Assembly (NCBI GenBank): GCA_964441285.1
Contig: CAYTUK010000015.1
Span: 1 to 50,705, forward strand
Length of the DNA stretch: 50,705 nucleotides
Origin: S010-25 sp964441285
GTDB lineage: Bacteria; Pseudomonadota; Gammaproteobacteria; SZUA-229
Reading direction: 5' to 3'
A program made the translations under genes and the position numbers. A model generated the notes under the pieces. It was not told the DNA's origin. It was given only the letters and a program-made list of their open reading frames with translations, and did no database searches. How positions within the stretch are numbered: the stretch's first letter is position 1; the number at the start of each line of letters is the position of its first letter. Below, piece after piece: positions 1 through 7,877 of this stretch.

Positions 1-15
1 ACATTGGCGGCATAA

Positions 16-525
16 CTTTTAACTTTAGGCGACAACTCTCTTGAAATCCGCCGTCAGATAGTAAACCTGCCGCCTGGAGAAGTTTTTGTACACCGCAATA
101 TCGCCAATGTAGTGGTTCATACCGACTTAAACTGTCTTTCGGTTATAGAGTTCGCTGTCGAGCTTCTCCGAGTTAAGCATATTATCGTTTGTGGTCATTA
201 CGGCTGTGGTGGTATCCAGGCTGCACTGGAAGACAGGAATCATGGGCTTATTGATAACTGGCTACGTCATATTAAAGATGTTATCCGTTTCAATGCGGAA
301 AAATTTAATGGGTTAAGCCAGAGTGAAAAGTTAGATTTGCTCTGTGAGTTAAATGTAAAAGAACAGGTGGCCAATGTTTGTAGCACAACAGTCGTGCAAA
401 ATGCATGGCAGCAGGGGCACGAACTTTCTATTCATGGCTGGGTTTATGATATTGAAAATGGCATTTTAAAAGATCTGGGTATTAGCCTTTCATCAGGCGG
501 TGTGAGTGAGGGAGCCTCTGCTTAA
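16..525 (+). pseudogene. Beta-class carbonic anhydrase, 5'-truncated or disrupted
   Basis: The downstream part matches beta-carbonic anhydrases (reversible hydration of CO2): a PGEVFVHRNIANVV stretch, then HTDLNCLSV, the zinc-ligand motif CGHYGCGG, and a C-terminal IHGWVYDIENG. The first zinc cysteine and the catalytic Asp-Arg dyad, normally in a CSDSR motif about 20 residues before PGEVFVHRN, are absent in all three frames. The frame carries a TAA at 13-15, and the stretch before residue QIVNL (about 16-55) is not recognisable. A GTG at 112 could start a 137-residue remnant, but that lacks the active-site Cys. The gene lies at the very edge of the window, so an assembly-edge error is an alternative to true decay. 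Family identity is secure; functional status is doubtful. Confidence 0.65.
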
Positions 526-538
526 GTTGAGCAAGCTT

Positions 539-1066
539 TTATGCTGAATTAGTCACTAGTTTATACTGGATATCAACAATGGTATACGCACTGGTTTGTC
601 GGTCATCTTTTATTGCGATCAATAGACTAAATTCATCATCCAGTGTTTTGCCCATCAGCGCTTTGCCCATAGGCGAATCCATGCTGATAAAGTTGCGTTT
701 TGCATCGGTTTCATCGGGGCCAACGATACGATACGTTTTTGTTTCGCCGGCAGCATTTTCAATACTTACCCAGGCACCAAAGTAGATTTTACTGGTATCG
801 GTTGGTCTGCGATCTACAATGACCATATTTTCAAGGCGTTTTCGCAGAAAGCGTATCCGTGCGTCAATTTCTCTCAGTTCTTTTTTTCGGTAGATATATT
901 CTGCGTTTTCCGAACGGTCGCCTTCGGCAGCGGCAGCGGCGAGAATACGCGTTACCTCGGGGCGCTTATTTTTCCACAGATAATCATGTTCCTGCTGCAG
1001 GCAGGAGTGACCTTCGGCAGTGATATATTGTGAGCCTGGTTTTTGTGGTGGTCGGTATCTTCCCAT
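539..1066 (-). CDS. greB: Transcription elongation factor GreB
   Basis: A 175-residue GreB-type transcript cleavage factor. It enters the secondary channel of stalled RNA polymerase and stimulates cleavage of backtracked RNA. The N-terminal coiled coil carries the family acidic-tip signature EGDRSENAEY (about residues 48-57). The C-terminal FKBP-like domain has FGAWVSIEN and the SMDSPMGKAL stretch (SIDSPMARAL in E. coli GreB). The DYLWKNKRPEVT segment favours GreB over GreA. The protein is some 15 residues longer than E. coli GreB, mostly as a basic N-terminal extension (GRYRPPQKPGSQ). It is convergent with the carbonic anhydrase remnant, with only about 13 bases between the stop codons, and appears monocistronic. 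Confidence 0.95.
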   Translation of the reverse strand: MGRYRPPQKPGSQYITAEGHSCLQQEHDYLWKNKRPEVTRILAAAAAEGDRSENAEYIYRKKELREIDARIRFLRKRLENMVIVDRRPTDTSKIYFGAWVSIENAAGETKTYRIVGPDETDAKRNFISMDSPMGKALMGKTLDDEFSLLIAIKDDRQTSAYTIVDIQYKLVTNSA

Positions 1067-1418
1067 AATTGTTATGTTGGTATGGTTGAATAATGCGGGG
1101 TAAAAACGGATTTTAACGGATTTTTTATTTCTGTGTGAGCGCGCTCCGCAATACTGGCGGAGTTGACTGGCTGTTGCCAGGTTTTCTGTCTTTTGGCGTG
1201 GATGGGCATCAGGCAGGGTGGACGGTGGGGGTGTTTGATTGGTAGTATTATCCAGTGTAAGTTAAGGAGTATGAATGGGATGGTTTGGATAGAAGCATGA
1301 ATTTAAGCGGGTTAGATGATAAATATCATAATGTTATAGAAACTTTATAAAAAAAACATAAAATATGTGCTATAACTTTATTTACAATAACCAACAACAA
1401 ATGAATGGGGTATTAAAA
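1067..1418. other. Intergenic region between greB and the 63-aa ORF
   Basis: About 350 bases with no recognisable gene of normal size. Upstream of greB (read on the minus strand) the sequence is GC-moderate without an obvious consensus promoter. A strong AAGGAG at 1264-1269 precedes two overlapping mini-ORFs: 1271-1300 (9 codons) and 1297-1350 (17 codons), joined by an ATGA overlap. They are too short to call as genes. Downstream the DNA becomes AT-rich, which may be the promoter of the ORF at 1419. Confidence 0.5.
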
Positions 1419-1610
1419 ATGGACAGAAAACGTCTTCTGCAGGGCGAAAAAGCTAAAATTGCCAGTACTGGCCAGGTCGTTGAAATCAAACGCGTGAGTA
1501 ATCATGGTTTCTCCGTGGTTAGATTTCAGACCGGTGGTGATTATATGATTCTAAATGACCGGCTTGAAACCTTGGGTCGAACTTTCGAGAGAGAAGAAGT
1601 TCAGCACTAA
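1419..1610 (+). CDS. Small hypothetical protein (63 aa)
   Basis: A 63-residue protein that I do not recognise. I chose the ATG at 1419 because GGGG lies about 8 bases upstream and the sequence from MDRKRLLQGEKAKI onward has a folded-protein composition. Upstream in-frame codons (from 1365) are low-complexity, Asn/Gln-rich and AT-rich, and look like leader DNA. The sequence suggests a small all-beta domain: alternating hydrophobics in AKIASTGQVVEIKRV, GFSVVRFQTGG and DYMILNDRLETLG. It has no signal peptide, membrane segment or cysteines. It is isolated between greB and the PEP-CTERM gene. Real-gene status is likely but not certain. Confidence 0.55.
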   Translation: MDRKRLLQGEKAKIASTGQVVEIKRVSNHGFSVVRFQTGGDYMILNDRLETLGRTFEREEVQH

Positions 1611-1832
1611 GCTAGGTGGTTTCAGGTAACGATTGTCGTCTGCTGTTCGCTGTAATGGGGTAAGGTTGGCGCTGTTTCTGCGCTTTGCCGCCAGGTGGTC
1701 GATATCGAATAGTTTCATCTCCCGCTGCTGCGGGATGGCTTGTCTTTATTAACCTACGCTGAATATAATTTCTAAATTTTACGGTTATAGTTAGTTACGG
1801 TTATATCTATAAAAATATCATATATAACAATG

Positions 1833-1881
1833 TATTACATATTACATATTACATATTACATATTACATATTACATATTACA
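1833..1881. repeat. Tandem array of seven 7-bp units
   Basis: Seven perfect copies of TATTACA lie in direct tandem. A TGTAATA inverted copy occurs about 30 bases downstream. The array is about 200 bases upstream of the sigma-54 promoter of the PEP-CTERM gene. Perfect short tandem repeats of this kind change copy number by slippage, so the array could vary between strains. It is not a CRISPR: the units are contiguous with no spacers. Confidence 0.95.
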
Positions 1882-1991
1882 GCTATAATGGTGTAAAAAA
1901 TATAATTGTTGTAATATAGCCGATAAAACTTAAATAACTTCATATATATCAAACGGTTATTAACAATAAAGCGCGAAGCAGCGGGGCTGTC

Positions 1992-2022
1992 ACTGTTCTT
2001 TAGTGTTACTAAACGTTACAGT
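1992..2022. promoter_or_regulatory. Imperfect dyad, candidate enhancer-binding site
   Basis: Half-sites ACTGT and TTTAGT are mirrored by ACTAAA and ACAGT around a GTT centre; the outer arms differ in spacing by two bases. The dyad lies 60-90 bases upstream of the sigma-54 promoter, where bacterial enhancer-binding proteins typically bind. Assignment to a PrsR-type activator is inference. Confidence 0.4.
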
Positions 2023-2084
2023 TTTCTGTGCTACCCCCAACGACTTATCACTTTAAAGCCTTTATAAACATATAGTTATAATTT

Positions 2085-2100
2085 TGGCATCAATTTTGCT
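2085..2100 (+). promoter_or_regulatory. Sigma-54 (-24/-12) promoter of the PEP-CTERM gene
   Basis: The sequence TGGCATC-AATT-TTGCT matches the RpoN consensus TGGCAYR-N4-TTGCW. The invariant GG (2086-2087) and GC (2098-2099) are separated by exactly ten bases. Transcription would start near 2111, giving a leader of about 95 bases. PEP-CTERM genes in exosortase-carrying Proteobacteria are known to be controlled by RpoN with the PrsK/PrsR two-component pair, so context supports the call. Confidence 0.8.
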
Positions 2101-2206
2101 TCTATCTACATCAGACGGGCTAAATACGAAAAATGTATGCAAAAAAATATTTAGTGTACCCAAAATTAAATTTATTGATAATATTGATTATTAAGGAGTA
2201 ATACAA

Positions 2207-2935
2207 ATGAAAAAAATTGGCCAACTAATCGCCTCCGCAGGTCTGCTTGCACTTGCTGGTTCTGCTCAGGCTACGATCATAAACTTTCAGGCACTGGCTA
2301 ATGGTGCTAGCGGTGTTGGCGAAAGTGCATGGACATCGTTTAACACCATGACCAATGGCGGTTCTGCTGTCGATATGACGATCACCGCATCACCTAAAGG
2401 AGCAACCGCCTATTTTGACAGCGCGCTTAATGGTGTGTCCGGTGGGCTTGGGGTTTGCCACACTGGTCTAGCTACAGGAAAAACAACTGGTGCACAGGGG
2501 TCTAATACAGGTAATATCTGTGGTAGCCCATCGGATGATAATGTTGGTGTTATCAATGAAGCGCTGATTTTTACCTTTAATCAAAGCTCATCAATGAATG
2601 AAATCTGGTTTAATAATAACCATGATAATGGCAATCTGACCGGAAAAACGATTCTTTTCTCGCGTAATGGTGGTGTCGCAACGCCTTACCTGTTCTCTGC
2701 TGCAGATAAGTTGGCTCCCGGTGGATGGGGTTACCGCTTTACGTTGGGCTCAATCGGATTTAGTAATACGTTTGCCGCTGGTGATTCGTTGACGGTTGCT
2801 TATGATAATACTCCTGGAGTACAAACAGCTAATCAGTTTTATGTTAGTGCGTTGGATGTTCCTGAACCTGGTATTCTGGCATTGCTTGGTCTGGGTTTAG
2901 TTGGTGTAGGGTTTGCGCGCCGCAGCAGAAAATAA
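2207..2935 (+). CDS. PEP-CTERM sorting domain-containing protein
   Basis: A 242-residue secreted protein. Residues 1-23 form a Sec signal peptide (MKKIGQLIASAGLLALAGSAQA). The C-terminus carries the tripartite exosortase signal: VPEPG at about 218-222, a Gly/Leu-rich transmembrane segment, and a basic ARRSRK tail. Such proteins are processed by exosortase (XrtA/EpsH) and exported with exopolysaccharide, in some species acting in floc or biofilm formation. The central region is Gly/Asn/Thr/Ser-rich, probably beta-structured, with a Cys pair (VCHTG and NICGS) that may form a disulphide. No enzymatic motif is visible. The start has an AAGGAG ribosome-binding site. The gene is monocistronic: a sigma-54 promoter lies upstream and a strong terminator downstream. 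No exosortase is present in the window. Confidence 0.9.
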   Translation: MKKIGQLIASAGLLALAGSAQATIINFQALANGASGVGESAWTSFNTMTNGGSAVDMTITASPKGATAYFDSALNGVSGGLGVCHTGLATGKTTGAQGSNTGNICGSPSDDNVGVINEALIFTFNQSSSMNEIWFNNNHDNGNLTGKTILFSRNGGVATPYLFSAADKLAPGGWGYRFTLGSIGFSNTFAAGDSLTVAYDNTPGVQTANQFYVSALDVPEPGILALLGLGLVGVGFARRSRK

Positions 2936-2960
2936 TTCTTTCAATCACTATCCTGTATAA

Positions 2961-2990
2961 AAGCCCGCGCTTCTTAAGCGCGGGCTTTTT
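2961..2990 (+). terminator. Rho-independent terminator after the PEP-CTERM gene
   Basis: A 10-bp perfect GC-rich stem (AAGCCCGCGC / GCGCGGGCTT) with a 7-base loop, followed by a T tract. It lies 25 bases past the stop codon. Confidence 0.9.
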
Positions 2991-3174
2991 GTTATGTAAG
3001 GTGCCTGTTTAAGCGATTAAACGCGTAAATAATGTTTTTTACGGTGGAAGACCAGGCATCAGCAGGTATGAATTTAGTCGGTCATAGTCTATGATTATGC
3101 AAGAATAGAGCGACCTTATTTAGTGGGAATTTTTTACCTTTCCAGGGGTCTGGATATGACTATCAGGAGTTAAG

Positions 3175-3804
3175 ATGAAGTATTCTATTATAGTTGCAAT
3201 GGTTGCGGCTTTATTTTTTTCCGGCCTGTCAGGGTGTTCTTCTGAGGTAAAAGAGCAACTGCCCAGGATGTCCGGTCAGGGCCCCAGTGTCCTCATTAAA
3301 TCCTATAAAATGGCAGTGGGCGATCAGATACAGATTGATGTCTGGAAAAACCCAGAGCTTTCCATTAGCGAACCGGTAAGGCCGGATGGTAAAATTTCTG
3401 TACCACTGGTGGGTGATGTGATGGCGGTGGGTCGTACTCCCGAACAACTGGCAAAGAATATCGAGAAACATCTGGCCGTTTATGTAAAAAGCCCGAATGT
3501 CACTGTTATTCTTACCAGCTTGCAAGGGAATGACTTCCTTTCCCGTATTCGCGTTACTGGCGCAGTAGTAAAAAATACATCAATGAATTACCATCAGGGC
3601 ATGACCGTACTTGATGCAGTCCTGGAGGCGGGGAGTGTGGATCTATACGCTAATGCAAACGGCACGAAACTGCATCGGCGGACGAAGCATGGTACGGTTA
3701 GTTACGATATTCGGTTACAGAATATACTGGAAGATGGTGATATGAAGACAAATGTGATGCTGATGCCGGGTGATGTTATTACTGTACCAGAGCGTAATTT
3801 TTAA
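3175..3804 (+). CDS. Polysaccharide export lipoprotein (Wza/EpsE-like, PEP-CTERM type)
   Basis: A 209-residue outer-membrane polysaccharide-export protein. A lipoprotein signal peptide ends in the lipobox LSGC (Cys21). It is followed by a Poly_export domain (about 43-115: YKMAVGDQIQIDVW, RPDGKISVPLVGDV) and an SLBB-like domain (about 127-190), ending in MLMPGDVITVPERNF. The short length fits the XrtA/PEP-CTERM subfamily rather than full-length Wza, which has a C-terminal helix. It would form the periplasmic/outer-membrane exit of an exopolysaccharide exporter. An AGGAG ribosome-binding site precedes ATG 3175. The inner-membrane partners (chain-length regulator, tyrosine kinase, Wzx/Wzy, exosortase) are not beside it. 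Confidence 0.88.
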   Translation: MKYSIIVAMVAALFFSGLSGCSSEVKEQLPRMSGQGPSVLIKSYKMAVGDQIQIDVWKNPELSISEPVRPDGKISVPLVGDVMAVGRTPEQLAKNIEKHLAVYVKSPNVTVILTSLQGNDFLSRIRVTGAVVKNTSMNYHQGMTVLDAVLEAGSVDLYANANGTKLHRRTKHGTVSYDIRLQNILEDGDMKTNVMLMPGDVITVPERNF

Positions 3805-3909
3805 GTATGCATCTTATTCTATAAATAGCCAAATTCACGGCCAGCCTGGGTTTATTTGCATTGCCAGCTGCGTTGCAGACGAAAAGGTGGTAATGAGAAA
3901 AGAGGGTGT

Positions 3910-5235
3910 ATGAGAAGGTTCTTAAGCGATGGGCATCGAAAACGACTGATTAGCTTGTGTGGTTTATTTGTATTTGGACATGGCACACTCGTGCGTGCAC
4001 TGGAAATTCAACCCAGTATTGGTGTCGGTGCAGAATACACCGATAATGCCACCCTGTCTTCCAGCCGTAAAAAGAGTGACACGATCACGACCACGTATAT
4101 TGGTGCCAATATTAAACATAATGTGGGTACGCTACAGGCGCAGGCGGATACCTCATTTGATACTCAGCATTACACGCAGGGTACGTTTGGTGATCAGAGC
4201 TATTTTAATCTTAATACATTGCTGGACTGGGAAATGGTGAAACATCGGTTTCACTGGTCGATACGAGATATTTTCAATCAGCGACCAGTTATTTCAACCA
4301 ATGTAAATACACCAGCCAATCTGCAGAATTCAAATATTTTTACTTTAGGTGCGAACTGGCTTATCCCGTTCTCGGCCAGAAGCCAACTTATTCTATTGCC
4401 TGAATACAGAAAATTTTATTATGAAAGCCAGAATATTAATAACCGGCAGTATGCGTTAGCGGCTAACTGGATGTATCGTGCCTACCGCTTAACCAGCGTG
4501 GGCTTAAATGCCAGTTACCGCCAGGTGGATTATGCCGCGCGGCAGATTGCCAATTCACGATTTAGTACCTTGCAGCTAAGTATTACTGGTCAGCGTTCAC
4601 GCTCGAAATACACTTTAAATATGGGGGTTACTAATGTAAGGCGTGATGCAGGAAAAGAGATCAGTGGCTTTTCCGGGAATCTGGACTGGCTGGTAAATAT
4701 GAGTAACAGGTCGAAGTTACAGGCACGTCTTTCAACCCAGCTAACGGATGCCAGTAGTGGCAGTCTGAGCGCAAATATTACTGCGAATACGGGAAGCTTT
4801 AATAATGTGCAGATTACTGCGGGTGTCATCCGTAATAAACTGTTCTGGCTGGGCTATCTCAGAAAAGATGGCGTATTAAACTCAAAGGTCTGGGCGGAGT
4901 ATCGTGAGGTGCTCTATAGTAATTCGCCTGATGACCGTAAAATCGGTACATTGGGTATTAACCTTAATTACCCGATGACGGCATTTCTATCGAGCGGGCT
5001 GTATGTCAATTATTCTAAAGATGAGCTAATAGAAATATTCAGGACAGACAAAAGATTGGTCGCGGGATTGAGTTTTACTTACCGACATTCGAGGAAACTA
5101 CGCAGTAATCTGGATATAAGTTACCGTCAAAAGGTGAGTACTGTCTCCACCCAGGAATATACTGAAGGCAGTGTTTTCTACAATCTGGTTTATGGTTTTG
5201 GTCGGGTGTATCGGCCAGTACGCTCAAGTTTATAG
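3910..5235 (+). CDS. Outer-membrane beta-barrel, PEP-CTERM/EPS system-associated (TIGR03016-like)
   Basis: A 441-residue protein from ATG 3910, chosen because GAGGG lies five bases upstream; an in-frame TTG at 3856 has no ribosome-binding site. A hydrophobic N-terminal signal (LISLCGLFVFGHGTLVRA) precedes LEIQPSIGVGAEYTDNATLS. The rest is alternating polar/hydrophobic beta-strands rich in aromatic and Asn/Arg residues, typical of outer-membrane barrels that accompany PEP-CTERM exopolysaccharide loci. It follows the export lipoprotein by about 105 bases on the same strand and probably shares its transcript. A role in anchoring or exporting the polysaccharide or its PEP-CTERM partner is inferred. 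Confidence 0.75.
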   Translation: MRRFLSDGHRKRLISLCGLFVFGHGTLVRALEIQPSIGVGAEYTDNATLSSSRKKSDTITTTYIGANIKHNVGTLQAQADTSFDTQHYTQGTFGDQSYFNLNTLLDWEMVKHRFHWSIRDIFNQRPVISTNVNTPANLQNSNIFTLGANWLIPFSARSQLILLPEYRKFYYESQNINNRQYALAANWMYRAYRLTSVGLNASYRQVDYAARQIANSRFSTLQLSITGQRSRSKYTLNMGVTNVRRDAGKEISGFSGNLDWLVNMSNRSKLQARLSTQLTDASSGSLSANITANTGSFNNVQITAGVIRNKLFWLGYLRKDGVLNSKVWAEYREVLYSNSPDDRKIGTLGINLNYPMTAFLSSGLYVNYSKDELIEIFRTDKRLVAGLSFTYRHSRKLRSNLDISYRQKVSTVSTQEYTEGSVFYNLVYGFGRVYRPVRSSL

Positions 5236-5265
5236 CTGCGCCCGCGTTTCAGGCTTACTGGCAAG

Positions 5266-5355
5266 TGGCGGAGAAAGAGGGATTTGAACCCTCGGAACCC
5301 GCAAGGGTTCACTTGATTTCGAATCAAGCCCGTTCGGCCGCTCCGGCATTTCTCC
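5266..5355 (-). tRNA. tRNA-Ser(CGA)
   Basis: Read on the minus strand, a 90-base class II tRNA begins GGAGAAATGCCGGAG and ends with matching acceptor TTTCTCC, discriminator G and an encoded CCA. The anticodon arm CTTGA-TTCGAAA-TCAAG gives anticodon CGA (reads UCG). The long variable arm (ACCC/GGGT stem) is diagnostic of serine, and the T arm GAGGGTTCAAATCCCTC is intact. Confidence 0.97.
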
Positions 5356-5539
5356 AAAATGCAGTTTTGATAAGTCAGCAGACTAAAACGCCTGTTGGCT
5401 ACGCCTGGATTTTATAGTAAATACGCTAGTTATTGGTAATAAATACTGTTTCTGGGTAGAAAATATGTATTTTTACCGCCATCAGTTCCTTGCGCCCACG
5501 ATGGATCGCCTGAGTGCAGGTGGCTTTTTTGAGAGTCTT

Positions 5540-6952
5540 ATGTCAAATAATGAATACGATCTGTTAATTATTGGTGCCGGTGTATCAGGCAGTGCGCTGC
5601 TCTATCTGGCAACAAAATATAGCAGTATAAAAAATATCGGTTTAATAGAAAAATATGCGGCACCTGCGCGAGTTAATTCGCTTTCAAGCAATAACAGCCA
5701 GACGCTTCATTGTGGTGACATTGAAACAAACTACAGCTTAGACAAGGCGCTTAAAGTTAAACGTGCAGCCAGTATGTTACGCAACTATGCAGTATCACAG
5801 GCCGATGCGCACCATATCATTTTTAAATACCCAAAAATGGTTCTGGGTGTTGGCGCGGCGGAATGTGCGTTGTTGAAAAAACGTTATGCGGTTTTTGGGC
5901 CACATTATCCAAATTTAAAATTGCTGGATAAAAAAGCTATTGCACGAATCGAACCAAATGTGTCGATGAAAGGTGATAAATTTCGTGAAGAAGAAATTAT
6001 TGCTCTGGGTTCAACGGATGAATATACTGCGGTTAATTATGAAGCACTGTCACGCTCATTTGTGCGCCAGTCCCAAATAGAAGCGAATCAATATACCGAT
6101 AAAATTGTTGATGTGCATTATAACGAATTTGTAATGCACATTAAAATTAATCAGCATGGCTTTATTGTGGAAACACAGGGCGTTTGCTATCGAGCAAAAA
6201 CCCTGGTTGTTAGTGCGGGTGGTCATAGCCTTAAACTGGCACATGATCTTGGTTATGGACACCATTATTCGGTGCTGCCGATAGCCGGTAGCTACTACTT
6301 TACCCCGCATGTTTTAAATGGCAAGGTCTATACGGTACAGAATGATGCTTTACCGTTTGCTGCGATACATGGCGACCCAGATGTACTGGTGCCGGGCGCG
6401 AGTCGTTTTGGGCCGACGGCACTGGTACTACCCGTGCTTGAACGCTATAACTTTAAGACACTGCCGGACTTTCTACAGGTATTTCGTTTTGATCGCCGTG
6501 TTGCAAAAGTGTTATGGGATTTGTTGCGCGTTAAAGATATTCGCCATTACATGTTTAAAAACATGCTATTTGAAATTCCATTGTTACGGAAATGGCTATT
6601 CCTGAAAGAGGTGCAAAAAATTATCCCGTCACTTAAACTTGGCGATTTGACCTTTGCACATAAAGTTGGTGGTATCCGTCCACAGCTTATTGATAAGGAT
6701 AAATGCAAGTTATTAATGGGGGAGGCTAAAATAGACACGGGTATTGGTGCAATATTTAATATGACGCCATCACCTGGTGGCACGTCCTGCCTGGAGAACG
6801 CTGAAATTGATCTGCGTACAATCACTCGGCATTTAGCCGCAACGATTGATGAAGATGCCCTGCAAAATGACTTGCTAATGGATGACCGTGTGCACAGTGT
6901 TGATGATTTTTCAGGTCTGCTGATTAGTGGCGATGCCGCAGGTGAAATGTAA
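5540..6952 (+). CDS. FAD-dependent malate:quinone oxidoreductase-like protein
   Basis: About 470 residues from ATG 5540, which is preceded by GAGAG and followed directly by the Rossmann motif YDLLIIGAGVSGSAL; the upstream in-frame ATG at 5465 would add 25 unrelated residues. The protein resembles the Mqo branch of FAD oxidoreductases: the SSNNSQTLHCGDIETNYS segment, a central QNDALPFAAIHGDP, and a C-terminal TPSPGGTSCLENAEIDL. Mqo oxidises malate to oxaloacetate and passes electrons to the quinone pool at the membrane. It is shorter than E. coli Mqo and nearer the variant found in sulfur- and hydrogen-oxidising bacteria. Substrate is inferred. It is followed by a hairpin and a convergent PilZ gene. 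Confidence 0.75.
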   Translation: MSNNEYDLLIIGAGVSGSALLYLATKYSSIKNIGLIEKYAAPARVNSLSSNNSQTLHCGDIETNYSLDKALKVKRAASMLRNYAVSQADAHHIIFKYPKMVLGVGAAECALLKKRYAVFGPHYPNLKLLDKKAIARIEPNVSMKGDKFREEEIIALGSTDEYTAVNYEALSRSFVRQSQIEANQYTDKIVDVHYNEFVMHIKINQHGFIVETQGVCYRAKTLVVSAGGHSLKLAHDLGYGHHYSVLPIAGSYYFTPHVLNGKVYTVQNDALPFAAIHGDPDVLVPGASRFGPTALVLPVLERYNFKTLPDFLQVFRFDRRVAKVLWDLLRVKDIRHYMFKNMLFEIPLLRKWLFLKEVQKIIPSLKLGDLTFAHKVGGIRPQLIDKDKCKLLMGEAKIDTGIGAIFNMTPSPGGTSCLENAEIDLRTITRHLAATIDEDALQNDLLMDDRVHSVDDFSGLLISGDAAGEM

Positions 6953-6962
6953 TCGGTTGAGC

Positions 6963-6993
6963 CGATTAATAGTACCGATTAATAGTACCGATT
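6963..6993. repeat. 13-bp direct repeat
   Basis: The unit CGATTAATAGTAC occurs twice in tandem plus a partial third copy just after the Mqo-like stop codon. The copies are perfect. It is probably a slippage product with no evident function. Confidence 0.8.
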
Positions 6994-6997
6994 TGAG

Positions 6998-7026
6998 GCC
7001 GGGTTTACTGTCCTGATAAACCCGGC
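6998..7026. terminator. Bidirectional hairpin between convergent genes
   Basis: A perfect 10-bp stem, GCCGGGTTTA / TAAACCCGGC, with a 9-base loop, lies between the Mqo-like gene and the convergent PilZ gene. There is no clear T tract on either strand, so efficiency as an intrinsic terminator is uncertain. Confidence 0.5.
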
Positions 7027-7051
7027 TTGTGCGGTTAACCGAGTATGCTCT

Positions 7052-7480
7052 TTAGCCTTCGTTGTGCATCAAACCACAGTCAAGTTCCAGCGTCGATTGA
7101 GTGGCGACCGACGTAATAAGTGACTGGATAGTCTGGTGTTTGCCTGGGGTTATGTTATGAAATTCGAAACCCATTTTTATATAAGCGGGTGAGTAATTTT
7201 TATTTACCCAGCGTTGTCGAGCCTGCAACAGGACGAAAATATTATTATCTTCCAGTGACCGAATAGCCAGTTCGAAAGATCCATAAGGTATAATTTGATG
7301 TACAGGAATGAGCGTGGCACCACCCAGCGTTGATATATCGACCAGTAAGCAGCCTGAATTTAAGGCTTTTTCATTATTAAATGAGCGGGTTGATAAACGA
7401 TCGAAATACCCCTGTTCCTGAGTATTTGTTGCCAGGTAATCAGTTGTTACACATGCAGTTCCAGTCATTGCTTTCACCAT
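7052..7480 (-). CDS. PilZ-domain-like protein
   Basis: A 142-residue cytosolic protein that looks like a divergent PilZ domain, the c-di-GMP-binding beta-barrel. Residues in CLLVDISTLGGATLIP correspond to the D/NxSxxG element, followed by strands FELAIRSLED and FVLLQARQRWVN, and IKMGFEFHNI matches the usual IGxxF strand. The N-terminal RxxxR element is only hinted at (STRSFNNEKAL), so ligand binding is uncertain. It probably modulates motility or polysaccharide output, which would suit the nearby exopolysaccharide genes, but that link is inferred. It is monocistronic, convergent with the Mqo-like gene. Confidence 0.55.
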   Translation of the reverse strand: MVKAMTGTACVTTDYLATNTQEQGYFDRLSTRSFNNEKALNSGCLLVDISTLGGATLIPVHQIIPYGSFELAIRSLEDNNIFVLLQARQRWVNKNYSPAYIKMGFEFHNITPGKHQTIQSLITSVATQSTLELDCGLMHNEG

Positions 7481-7572
7481 GAGGTAAATTGAAATACAGT
7501 TTAATATCGCATTTTTAAGTTGCAGTTTTATGACGCTTTCTTTACATTTTCATGACCTGAGTGTGGAGAATG

Positions 7573-7700
7573 ATTACTGAAACGAAGGCAAAGACTAGCC
7601 ATTGTTAAAGACACGCGGTGAATACATCCCTGTTGGCTCGACACCCGCATCCCTGCGGCTGACGGTCTTGAACAATGGTGCCTTCATCTGTACTGTTAGT
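7573..7700 (-). repeat. Dispersed MITE-like inverted repeat, copy 1
   Basis: About 128 bases, oriented opposite to copy 2. The left end ATTACTGAAAC and right end CTGTTAGT are the two family termini. The stem arms CCATTGTTAAAGAC and GTCTTGAACAATGG are complementary save one base. Between them is the family core with CCGCA..TGCGG (seen reversed here as CCGCATCCCTGCGG). It lies between the PilZ gene and ung, outside any gene. This is the most diverged full copy: the AGATGAAAAGG part of the left terminus is degraded. Confidence 0.85.
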
Positions 7701-7877
7701 CTGTGGTAACAGCCTATAGTGGTTAATAAAGAATAACCGACAGAAAGAAGTATAAGCAGGCGACTAAATTTGGTTGCACAGCACCATATAGCTGGTTAGA
7801 TAAATTTATATCGCGATGAAATATATGGGTTAAAATGATTACAGGATGGTTGTGTTATAAACCTGAGAGGACAAATA

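Larger units (their letters stand above)
1611..2206. other. AT-rich regulatory region upstream of the PEP-CTERM gene
   Basis: Nearly 600 bases without a gene. In order it holds a short GC-rich hairpin (TCCCGC/GCGGGA, 1720-1735) that may end the preceding small gene, a very AT-rich stretch, a 7-bp tandem array (1833-1881), an imperfect dyad (1992-2022), a sigma-54 promoter (2085-2100) and a leader of about 95 bases. An unusually long regulatory region for one gene suggests multi-input control of the PEP-CTERM protein. Confidence 0.6.

Noticed and set aside
1833..1881. CRISPR array
   Set aside because: Seven-base contiguous units without spacers and no cas genes.
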